NCBI GenBank assembly: GCA_004431415.1
Contig: QPMI01000315.1
Coordinates: 1 to 56,486, forward strand
Origin: Cyanophora paradoxa
Taxonomy: Eukaryota > Glaucocystophyceae > Cyanophorales > Cyanophoraceae
DNA length: 56,486 nt
Reading direction: 5' to 3'
In this document: positions 1 through 10,200 of the stretch, in pieces
Position numbering within the stretch: the stretch's first letter is position 1
Layout: each line of letters starts with the position of its first letter
Notes under the pieces: model-generated
What the model was told of the DNA's origin: nothing
Database searches by the model: none
Seen by the model: the letters and a program-made list of their open reading frames with translations, nothing else
Made by a program: the position numbers and the translations under genes

Positions 1-1061
1 CGAGCACGAGGGCGTACGTGTTCCGCATCTTCCCGTCGAACTGGCCGCGCCCGCCCGCGTCGGGCGGGCCAGGCTCCGGCGGCTCGGGGCGGGGCGGGGC
101 GCGTGCCTGGACCTTGGCGCCCCAGAGGGCGGGATGCCGTGCGTCTGCAGCCGGCCCGCGGCCTACGGCGGGCGCGCCGGCGTGCGGATCGGCCGCCGGG
201 GCGGGGCGCGGGGGCGGGGGCGGCGGGGCAGGGGGCGGGACCTCGAAGGCGGAGGGGAAGGTCTCGGACAGGAGGACGAAGTGGACGAGGGCGCGCAGCG
301 GGCCCGCCCCCGCCGCCTCCACCCCGCCCCGGTCCGCGCAGGCCGCGAAGTAGGGCCCCACCACGGGGTCCCCGCCCCGCTCCGCGATCGCCAGCGAGAT
401 CTTGGAGACGCGCGCCCTGCCCCGCCCCGCTCGGGCCCGGAACCCGTCCGGCCCTGGGGTCGGGAAGGGACGCACGCGACAGTGTCGTCGTGAAGAGAGA
501 ACTGCGCGCGAGTGCGGGGATCATGATCAGGAGGCGCCGGCGCCGGCGGGCGGGCGTGTAGCTAAGGAAAGGAGCTGACGGAGTCGGCGCCGTCGGGGAT
601 CTTGGCGCGGGGCAGCCAGCCCCCTGCGCGCGACGTGAGGGGCGCTCTCCGGCGTGCACGCCGCGCCGTGCGGCGGGCGCACCGCAGGCGGCCTCGTAAA
701 AGTCGTCGCAGATCTGCGGGTCCAGGTCCGGCGCCCTCCTCGCGCTACCGCTCATCGTGGACGTGACGAACTGCGCCAGCTCCGCCCTTTTCTGCTCGTC
801 GCTCGCACCGGTCCCGGCTCCGTCGCCCACCGGGCGCGGCTCCGGCGGGGCAGCGGGGCGAAGGGTCAAGTCCCCTTCGTCGGCATCTGGCTGCAGCGCC
901 CGCGGCGCACGCCTCTGGATGTCGAATGCATCTGGCCGTGCCGACTGATCGGCGCCGCCGCTCCAGTCCCTCGTCCACCCGACAGCGACGATCGCAAGAA
1001 CGAGGGACAAGGACAAGATCGCAGCACGGCGAAGTCTAAAATGCGCCGGGGCTGCTGTCAT
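1..1061 (-). CDS. M13 (neprilysin-like) metallopeptidase, 5' part, runs off the left edge
   Basis: The chosen start at 1061 gives MTAAPAHFRLRRAA followed by a hydrophobic stretch (ILSLSLVLAIVAVGW), which fits the single signal-anchor of type II membrane M13 peptidases. The luminal part then shows ICDDFYEAACG, an intron (about 682-624) and GWLPRAKIPDG. Together these give the hallmark start of the M13 ectodomain, C-x-D-F-Y-x-x-A-C-G-G-W, with IPDG in place of the usual IP-D region. Further exons give SLHDDTVA and then RVSKISLAIAE...DPVVGPYFAACADRGGVEAAGAGPLRAL, matching the family pattern of a short helix, a conserved Cys and G-x-x-PL. Near the edge FDGKMRNTYALVLE resembles the segment before the catalytic half. 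The zinc site (HExxH) lies outside the window, so activity cannot be judged. Exon borders in 400-600 are approximate. Confidence 0.82.
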   Translation of the reverse strand, partial: MTAAPAHFRLRRAAILSLSLVLAIVAVGWTRDWSGGADQSARPDAFDIQRRAPRALQPDADEGDLTLRPAAPPEPRPVGDGAGTGASDEQKRAELAQFVTSTMSGSARRAPDLDPQICDDFYEAACGAPAARRGVHAGERPSRRAQGAGCPAPRSPTAPTPSAPFLSYTPARRRRRLLIMIPALARSSLFTTTLSRASLPDPRAGRVPGPSGAGQGARLQDLAGDRGAGRGPRGGALLRGLRGPGRGGGGGGGPAARPRPLRPPVRDLPLRLRGPAPCPAAPAPAPRPGGRSARRRARRRPRAGCRRTASRPLGRQGPGTRPAPPRAAGAWPARRGRARPVRREDAEHVRPRA

Positions 1062-1531
1062 GCTTTTTGCCGAGCTGTAGACGTAGCTAGCTAAGTGGCT
1101 AGCCAGGCTGCCGGGCTTTGCAGCTCTGAAAGCGGTCCCAGCGGGTGTCGACCCGGCGTTGGAGCTTTTACCGTCGGTTAGCTCAACAACTGAGGGCGGT
1201 CGCCGAGTCGCAGCGGCGGTCGTCGTCACCATCATCATCAGCGGAAGCTCGTTCCGCGAACGAACGTTCGCGGGCCGCGCGGCGGCCGCGGCCGCCCGGG
1301 CGCCGGCGGCGCGCAACACTCACTTATAATTATCGCTGTGTTTTGAACTTCGGAAGCACATGCATGTGCGTAGTCGCCCAGAAGTTGGGCCAGAACCCCA
1401 GTGATGCTTGCAATTGCTATTTACAGGTACGAAGGTATACCGCGGCCGGTTTGTGCTTCACGCGAGGCCGGCCTCATCGCCGCTGATTGCGTATACGGCG
1501 CGGCCACTGGTTCTGGCCCCAGCGCGCATCA
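1062..1531. promoter_or_regulatory. Divergent intergenic region between the M13 and TIR genes
   Basis: About 470 bp separate the two start codons, which point away from each other, so both promoters must lie here or in 5' UTRs. A locally AT-rich stretch near 1321-1335 (cttataattat) could serve as a TATA-like element. A microsatellite-like CATCATCATCA sits near 1230. No conserved coding signal was seen on either strand. Confidence 0.4.
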
Positions 1532-4500
1532 ATGCCCACGGCCGCGCATGCGCACATGGCGGCGCCGCCGGCCGTCGCGATGCGCCTCTCGACGCCAGAC
1601 AGGGAGCTGATGGCCGACATCGAGCGCGAGGTCTGTGGACGCTCCCGCGCCCGATCCCGAAGCGACCAAACGCGCGATCCTGACCCTGCGCATGCGGCCC
1701 GCCCGACCGGCAGATGCGGCCGCGGTTCGACGCGATGGTCCGGGCAGAGTTCGAGGCTCGCAAGCGCGCCCAGCACGCGCAGCCGCAGGCCACCGTGCAA
1801 GCTGACGGTGCGGCTTCCCAGATCTAAAACCGTTTTGAAGCTATTAGGCAGCTCTAGACGTCGGGGATCCGCCTTACCCCTGCCTGGTGTGCAGCGGCCG
1901 CGGGGGCGCCGGCCCCCTCTCGACCCGGGGCGAAGCGGTGCGACGTGTGTGTTGGCTTCGCCCCCGAGGACGCCCCCGTCGCCCGCCGCTACGCCGCCCG
2001 CCTCCGCGCCGCCGGCTTCTCCGTCCGGTGCGCCCCGGCCCCCGGCCATCTTCTGCCCTCCAGGTTCGAAATCTCTTGATCGTGCATCGGAGGGGGCGCA
2101 GGATGGACCGGGGCGCGCTTGCGGCCGCGCAGAGGCGACCCGGGGGCGCCGTGGAGGCCTGGGGCGACGAGGAGGGGCTCAAGGCGTCGGATGCGGGGCA
2201 GGGCGAGGTTCGAGCGCCCCTGCAATCCGCGCCTGCCGATTGCAGCGCCTCGTCCACCCTCTCCCTCGCCCCCCCCCCCCCCTCCCCTGCCCCCGCCCTC
2301 CCCCCCCCCTTGTCTCTCCCCCCCCTCCCCCCCCTCCAACCCCACCCACCCGGCCCTCCCTCGCCCCTGGCGTCATTACCCGGCCTAGCTTCCTCCTAGG
2401 CCTCCTCCACCGCTGTCCGCACTTTCCTCCTACCCCCCCCCACCCCCCCATCCCCTCCTCCTCCCCTCCCCCTCCGGGATCCTCCTCTCCTTCCGGATCC
2501 CTGCCCCACTTCATTTATTTTAACTAGTCACCCCTTTCCCCTCATCCGCACCCTCCTCTTGCGGGATCCCCCAGCCCCTCTCCCCTGACGGGCCTGACGC
2601 ACCGTCTGGCAGGAGGATGTGGAGCTCGAGGCGTGCCGGGCATTCGTCTTCTTCCTCTCCCGCGCCTTCCTCGCGGCCCCCGCCTGCGACGCCGCCCTCC
2701 AGCGCGCCCACGCCGACCGTAGCATCGCCAAGTTCCCCGGTGCGCCCGCCCGCGGTCGACTCGAGCTCCGCCAGGCCGCGGCCTCGTGCCGACCTCGCGC
2801 TCCCTGCGCAGTTTTCGTGGAGGCGCCGAAGAACCTGGACCTCTCCGCCGAGTATCGCATGATGGTGAGCCAGAAGTCGAGACCGCCACTCCAATTCGCT
2901 CCGAGCTGGCGGGGCGGGCGCCCAGGCGATCTTACCCTGATGATCTCGCGGTTGGCAGCTCACGAGCGTGAACTGGACGGTGCAGGGGGAGGGCGAGGCG
3001 GGCGCCGACGCCGCCTGCAACACCCTCGTGGCGGGCCTCCGAGCCCACCCCGCCCTCTTCGTGCGTTCCCCCCTCCCCCCTCCTCCCCACCCCCTCCCCC
3101 TCCCTCCCCCTCCCTCCCCTTCCCCCCTCCCCTTCACGCACGGACGCAGGAGTCGGCCGCGTCGCGGGCGGCCCCCGCGCCGGCGGCGTGGACCGGGGCG
3201 GGGGCGGACCTGGAGCGGTTCCTGCTGGCGCTCGGGCTCGGCGCGCTCAACCACGAGCACCCCTACGACGCCTTCGTGGTCCGCCCCGCCCCGCCCCGCC
3301 CCAACCCCGCTCTGCAGCTTGAGCTCGCAGTTGCGATAGCTGCATCTGCAGCTGTGCCCCTCACTCCGGATCAAACTGACGTTGAGCGTGCACGCGCGCG
3401 CAGTCCTACGCCCACAAGGACAGCGAGCTCGTCTTCCAATACGTCGAGGCGCTGGAGAAGGCCGGCCTCAAGCTCTGGTGCCGCCCCTCGCTCTCGCTTC
3501 TCAAGCTTTCAGTCTAGATCTCCACTTGAGCTTGCTGACACTCGGTTAACAAGCATGCGATTCAAGATGCACGTGCTCTGACTCGCGCATCCCAGGGTCG
3601 ACCGGAACTTGACCGTCGGGAGGCGCTGGATGGAGGACATCGTGCGCCGAAATGCTTCCCTTTGCACGTCGGATATCTCGCGCCTTGACCGCGAGCCTGT
3701 TGTGCACGCCCCGCGGGCAGGCGACGGCGATGAAGGAGAGCAAGTTCTTCGTCGCGTTCCTCTCGCCGAACTACGCCGCCTCGAGCAACTGCGACGACGA
3801 GCTCCAGTTCGCGCACCACCAGCTCCGCATCGCCAAGCTCCCCGTCTACCTCGCCCCGCCCGCCGAGCTCGCCTTCCGCACCGACCAGGAGATGATCCTC
3901 GCCAGGTCCGCCACCCGCGCCCCCGCCGTTCACGCACGAGTGGTGTTGCAGTGCTGCCGTGCTCGAGATCGGCCCCGTGGCCATGGCCAGTGACCGCAGG
4001 CCCCGCGCGCAGCATCAGAGAGCGGGCCCAGCACACGAGCGTGGAGGAGACGAGCGGCGAGCTGTTGCGGCGGCTGCAGGCCGCCATCGAGTGGGAGCGG
4101 GCCCTGACCGGCATGCTCGAGTCGCGGCGGCTCGTGGTGGACGAGCGGGGCGCCCCACACGGCATCCCGAGCCTCTCCGACGCCATCCTCGGCGCCCCGC
4201 CGGGCTGCACTTTCGTCATCAACGGACGGTGCGCGCAGCCTCGCGACCCCATGGCGCGTTTGGATTCCATTGGAGGAGGGAAAGCTGCATATTGTGGCTC
4301 GCGATCGGCCGTCATCGCTCACGACCACTCGTGTGCAGGTACACGCTGCGGACAGCCGTGCTGGTGCAGCAGGACCTGCGGCTCGAGGGCGCCTCCGGCG
4401 ATGCCGAGGTGGTGTGCGAAGTGGACGCTGGGCCCTCGACATCCGCAGCCTTCGTCCTCGGCCACGGCGCGCGGTGCTCGGTCACTCTCAGCAACCTGCG

Positions 4501-6953
4501 GTTCTCGGTTGGAGAAGCCCTCCTGAAGAATCTAGCCTCGCAGCCACCACATTCGAAATTCGACATCATTCGCGCATGGAAAGGTTGCAAGTGCGCACCT
4601 TCCTGGAATCTGAACGACCGTAAATGTCGTGCATGGGATGCTAACGGCGCCGGCGGCGCAGAGTGGAGGTCGAGTCCTGCAGGCTGCAGGCCCCGGACAA
4701 GGTCGAAGGCATCTCGGTGGAAGGCCCCGACACGTCCGCCACAATTCGCGGCTGCTCCATCTGGACGGAGGGCGAGGGCGAGGGGCTCAGCTATTCGCCC
4801 GGCGCCTGCGGCTCCGTGGAAGGCTGCACCGTGCACGGCAAGAACATGAAGGCGGGGCAGTCGTGCATCGACGTCGTGTCGAGCGAGGTCAACGTGACGA
4901 ACACTTCGTTCGCGGTCGAGGCATGGGACTCGCAATATACTGTACACCCCGTTGCTGTCGTGCGAATCGGCGGCACCGCGACAACGCTCTTCAAGGACAA
5001 CGCGATATCCATGGCCCTCGCCAGCCCGGACACGCGTACGGCCACGGATCCATATGCATGGCAAAAGCAACCTGCAGCCGTGGGCGTCCGCGTTTGCGGA
5101 AGCGCTTCAGCCACCGTCGCCGACAACAAATTCACCACTGTCGTCACCAGCACCCACGAGATTACCAAAGGCGGCACAAATAGTCACTTGCAATTGGGCA
5201 AATTCGAAGGAATTCGTGTAGAGGGATGCCGACACGCTTCGGTTTGTGGCAACGAGTTCACTGCAGCTGGCAATTTGATCGGCGTGCACTTCTTCTTAGG
5301 TTCCGACTTTTTCTTGCCGTCAGAACATGTCGACAACGATGCCGACCTACCTGTGGACAAGAACAGCTTCTCCCACTGTAGCACGGCGATTCTCGTGAAT
5401 GTCGACTCGAAGGGGTCATCTGCCCGGCAGGCGCCGCTGCAGCTGGCAGTCCGTCGCAACACCGTACAAGGTGGCACCACAGGCGTGCATGTGGGCGCAC
5501 GGAAGGACTTCGAGGACAGCGTCAAGCACGAGGCCAACCCGAGCGTCCCAGCGCTCGTTTCGCTGCACGTTGAGGAGAACGCGATAGAGGCATGCTCTGT
5601 TGGGCTGTCGGTCTCCGGATCCACAGGAAGCGCCCTCGCGATCGCCGTGATCTTCAAGAACAACACCCTCGAGAACATCAAGAAGCATGCAATCAACACA
5701 GAGGGAGACTCTCGCCCGCTCATCGAGCAGAACACGATCCAGGACACTGCTGCGGCCGGGACATCGACGTCGACGTCGACGGGCGTGCGGATTGCGAACG
5801 GGGCGTCTCCGCGAGTGCTGCGCAACCGGATCGCAGGCCCCCGCGTCGGGGTGCACGTGCAGGGCTTCAAGGACATCCGGAACTGGAAGGGGAAGCCCTG
5901 GGGCACGGCCGTGATACCCGGCGGCCTCGTCGAAGCCAACACGATCGCCAACTGCGGCGAGCACGGGCTCCTCATCGAGCACCACACGACGGTGCGCGAT
6001 TGCGGCCTGCAGCCGCTTCAGCTTCAGCTCGATGCATGTGGGGCCGGGCCCGGCGAGGGGCGCAGGTGCTCGTGCGGGGGAACACCGTCGAGGGCAGCGG
6101 GGGCGATGCCGTGCTCGTCGTCCACCACGTCGCCCCGCGGCGACCGCTCCAGCTCCGGTTCGTCGTCAAGCTCAAGGCTATGTGTGCGCTGCCGGCACCC
6201 GCCATTTATTGACGAACACGCATAACAGGCAGCTGCTGGATCTGCCTGCTGCACCCCTGCTGGACAGGTACAACAACGGAACCATCCGTTCCAGGCGAGT
6301 ATATAGCGGGGATGCGATGGCTGTCATGGTTCGGAAGGAGGTGGCGACGGTCGAGGCGAACGATATCAGCCGCAGCGGTGGCCCCGCCGTGCATATCGCC
6401 CTCGGCGCGGACGCCGTCGTGCGCGGAAACAAGGTTCGCTTCCCGTCGATCTGCACAGTAGTGCCGGGTCAGAGGGAATCCCAGAAGGGCCGCTGACATT
6501 ACGGTCGCGATGCAGATCCACGACCAGAAGGAAGGGGTCCTGATTTGGCGGCGGGGCAAGGGGACCGTCGAGGGGAACGAGTTCTCTGCGATCGGCAACC
6601 GCCCCATCGTGCGGCACATCCCCTCGGAGGTGCGGGCGCGGAGCAACGCGTGCGATGGGAGGCCCGCGGGGCCATCGGTCGTGTGCTGCTCGGGGGAGGT
6701 CGCCCGCTGGTGGTGCTGGCAGGCCCTCTGCGCCCCCCTCACGTGCGGCTTCAGCTGCTGCGCACAGACCTTCCGCAACTGGGGCGGCGACTCGACCTGC
6801 TACTTCCTCGTCTGCTCCTGCGGCGTCTGTGCCTTCACATGCCGCGACCCCGAGCTCGGCTGCCTGTGCCAGCGCTTCGGCGACGTCTGCTTCGACCTGC
6901 AAACTTCCAACTGCTGCGGTTGCAGGACCGGCCCGGGGATCGCGCCACATTGA
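1532..6953 (+). CDS. Tandem TIR - right-handed beta-helix - Cys-rich protein
   Basis: A multi-exon gene. After a short N-terminus (MPTAAHAHMAAPPAVAM...ELMADIERE) the first TIR domain opens with CDVCVGFAPEDAPVARRYAARLRAAGFSV (about 1935-2030). It continues, after a long C-rich intron (about 2210-2613), with CRAFVFFLSRAFLAAPACDAAL and VFVEAPKNLDLSAEYRMM. A second TIR follows: HPYDAFV + SYAHKDSELVFQYVEALEKAGLKLWC (about 3260-3480) and SKFFVAFLSPNYAASSNCDDEL (about 3730-3900). From about 4210 a parallel beta-helix begins (YTLRTAVLVQQDLRLEGA) and runs to about 6600 with repeated coils such as TIRGCSIW, VADNKFT, VRRNTVQGG, VLVRGNTVEGSGGDAV and VEANDISRSGGPAV, of the CASH/PbH1 type seen in FBXO11 and SHCBP1. 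The C-terminus (about 6640-6940) is Cys/Trp-rich. A signalling or immune-type role is inferred from the TIRs only. Start codon 1532 or 1556. Confidence 0.8.
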
Positions 6954-7261
6954 ACAGCAGAATTCAGGAGTTTTCAATTTGTTTTTGGTTTGAATTAGGT
7001 GGATACGCAGCTAGTGACTTCAATTCAATCGTTAGGCAACGTCATGATCACCGATCGCGAGTTAAGGGCACTGCGGGGGCCAGCAGCGGGGCCTGCAGCC
7101 TATACGTACGTCTAGGCGTGGTGCCGACCCAAGCTCAAGGCATTCATGACCAGGGTCGCCGGGCTGGTCACTGTCAGATATCGACATCATTTCCTGCGCA
7201 AATCTAGATTCGGATCGACATCTACACTGCATGCACATCTGACAGCAAGAGGATCGAGCAA
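6954..7261. other. Convergent intergenic region, TIR gene and ASPM
   Basis: About 300 bp between two facing stop codons. It is less GC-rich than its surroundings, carries T-rich stretches just after 6960, and must hold both 3' UTRs. No gene, RNA or clear canonical AATAAA was seen. Confidence 0.5.
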
Positions 7262-10200
7262 CTAAACGAGCTTGCGGGTAGAGCTCCTGGGGGCGGCGGA
7301 GCTCGGCGCGGCGGGGGCGGCGGGGCGGGTGGAAGAAGAGCGGCGGGAGGGGGCGGGGCTGCCGAGGAGGCTCTCCCGCCTGCTGGAGCCCCCGAAGGCC
7401 GGCGAGGCGAGGTGCGCGCTGGGGCCCGGGCCGGCGGCCGCCTGGGGCACGAGGCAGAGGCGGGCGAGGAGGGCGGAGAGCATGGCGGCGCCCTCGGCGT
7501 GCTGCACGGCCGCCACCTCGCCCTTGCCCGCCCCCGGCTTCCCCGCCGGCGCCCGCGCCAGCACAAGCGCCCCCGCGTTCTTGGCGCGGAGGGGCGGCCG
7601 GGCAGCCGCGGCAGGTGGGGGCGGGGCGGGGGCGGGCTTGGCGATGGCGGCCTTGCGGTCGAGGGCGGCCTTGTGCTCGAGGAGCTGGAGGCTCTGCTGG
7701 AGCTTCCGGACGGCCTCGGGGCGGGCGGCGACGGCGGCGCGCTGCTCGGGGCCGGCGGCGAGGGCGGAGAGGACGGCGACGGCGCCCTCGAAGATGTTCG
7801 CGCGGTCGCGGTACATGGCGACGTGCTCGGCGAGGATGTCCGGGGCGTCCTCCGTCTGCAGGAGGGCCCCCGCCGTCGCCGGGCGCCGCGCGATGTTCGC
7901 GAGGGCCCCGAGGGCGTAGCCGACGAGCTCGAGGTGCGGGAGGGAGCGGTTGCAGGAGCGGATGAGCCCGAAGATGATCGCCGTGGCCCCCGACTCCGCG
8001 AGCCGCTCGCAGCAGCGCGGCGAGTACCGCGTCGAGATCTCTGCGGTCCGCCTCAGCGATCGTCTCGCCCCGCGCGAGCGGCGCGGGAAGGGGCGGACCG
8101 AGGGCCTTGCAGGCGTCCATGACGACGGCGAGGCGGGAGCTGCGGAAAAGCGCCTCGAGGGCCGCCGCCGTCCGATTCCCGATCCGCCCCGCCTCCGTCG
8201 CCTCCCTCGTCGCGATCTGCGGGGAGGAATGACGCCCGCGCTGCGCCCGCGGGCGCCGGGGCGGCGACGCACGGCGAGGCGCTCGCGGAGCTGCCGCAGC
8301 TTCTGAGCGCCCGCGCGCCGGATCTTGTGGCCACGCCAGTGCGACTGCGCGGCAGAGGGTCATCACGGACGAGGGGAGCGGAGGCGCCGCCCCGCCAGGC
8401 GGACCTGGATGCAGAGGATGGCCTGGATGCGGCGGCGCGCGCAGAGGCCAGCAAGCCCCGAGCGCGCGAACGCCGTGAGGACACCCGCCGCCGCCTTCCG
8501 CCTCGCGACCCGCGCCCGCGCCAAGGGCTGGAGCGACGGATTAGGGGTCGAGAGAGGTTCGCTCAGAGCTGCCGTGCACACCTGCAGGGCGCAGACGGCC
8601 GAGCGAAGGCGCAAGAAGCGCAGGCGGTCCAGCCTGACCCGGAACCAGCGCTGGTGACGGCGTCAGAATGCGGGAAAGGCGAAGAAAGAACAAGGAGGAA
8701 CCTGAATGACGACAGCGGCAGAGCCGCAGCGCTCGACGCGCCGGCGGGAGAGCCAGACGCGTACGCAGCGCTGGAGCAGGAGAGCGGCGCGGTACTCCCG
8801 AATGTTGGCCCGGATATGCTGGAAGAACTTCCGTTGCAGCAGCCCACGGACGAGCGACTGCAGGAGTGTGGCCGCCGCCTGACGGACATTGAACCCACGA
8901 ACGAGCTCCGCGGCAAAAGCCCGGCGAGCCACGAAGCCCCGCCAGCTCGCCGCGATCGCCGTCGCCGCCGCGCGCGCCTGGCGGAACGACCGGCGGCCAC
9001 GAAGCCCCGCCAGCTCGCCGCGATCGCCGTCGCCGCCGCGCGCGCCTGGCCGAACGACCGGCGGCCACGAAGCCCCGCCAGCTCGCCGCGATCGCCGTCG
9101 CCGCCGCGCGCGCCTGGCCGAACGACCGGCGGGCCACGAAGCCCCGCCAGCTCGCCGCGATCGCCGTCGCCGCCGCGCGCGCCTGGCGGAACGACCGGCG
9201 GGCCACGAAGCCCCGCCAGCTCGCCGCGATCGCCGTCGCCGCCGCGCGCGCCTGGCCGAACGACCGGCGGGCCACGAAGCCCGCCAGCTCGCCGCGATCG
9301 CCGTCGCCGCCGCGCGCGCCTGGCCGAACGACCGGCGGGCCACGAAGCCCGCCAGCTCGCCGCGATCGCCGTCGCCGCCGCGCGCGCCTGGCCGAACGAC
9401 CGGCGGGCCACGAAGCCCCGCCAGCTCGCCGCGATCGCCGTCGCCGCCGCGCGCGCCTGGCGGAACGTCCGGCGGGCCACGAAGCCCCGCCAGCTCGCCG
9501 CGATCGCCGTCGCCGCCGCGCGCGCCTGGCCGAACGACCGGCGGGCCACGAAGCCCGCCAGCTCGCCGCGATCGCCGTCGCGCCGCGCGCGCCTGGCCGA
9601 ACGACCGCGGCCACGAAGCCCGCCAGCTCGCCGCGATCGCCGTCGCGCCGCGCGCGCCTGGCCGAACGACCGGCGGCCACGAAGCCCCGCCAGCTCGCCG
9701 CGATCGCCGTCGCCGCCGCGCGCGCCTGGCGAACGACCGGCGGGCACGAAGCCCCGCCAGCTCGCCGCGATCGCCGTCGCCGCCGCGCGCGCCTGGCGAA
9801 CGACCGGCGGCCACGAGCCCGCAGCTCGCCGCGATCGCCGTCGCCGCGCGCGCGCCTGGCCGAACGACCGGCGGCCACGAAGCCCCGCCAGCTCGCCGCG
9901 ATCGCCGTCGCCGCCGCGCGCGCCTGGCGAACGACCGGCGGGCCACGAAGCCCCGCCAGCTCGCCGCGATCGCCGTCGCCGCCGCGCGCGCCTGGCGAAC
10001 GACCGGCGGGCACGAAGCCCCGCCAGCTCGCCGCGATCGCCGTCGCCGCCGCGCGCCTGGCCGAACGACCGCGGCCACGAAGCCCGCCAGCTCGCCGCGA
10101 TCGCCGTCGCGCCGCGCGCGCCTGGCCGAACGGCGGGCCACGAAGCCCCGCCAGCTCGCCGCGATCGCCGTCGCCGCCGCGCGCGCCTGGCCGAACGACC

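Noticed and set aside
654..1094. Plus-strand open frame of 146 codons
   Set aside because: It is antisense to the M13 peptidase exon 1, whose motifs (CDDFYEAACG) give a clear alternative reading.
1887..2399. Long Pro/Arg-rich open frames over the C-rich tract after the first TIR exon
   Set aside because: They read through a polypyrimidine intron; the coding signal resumes in another frame at about 2614 with TIR sequence.
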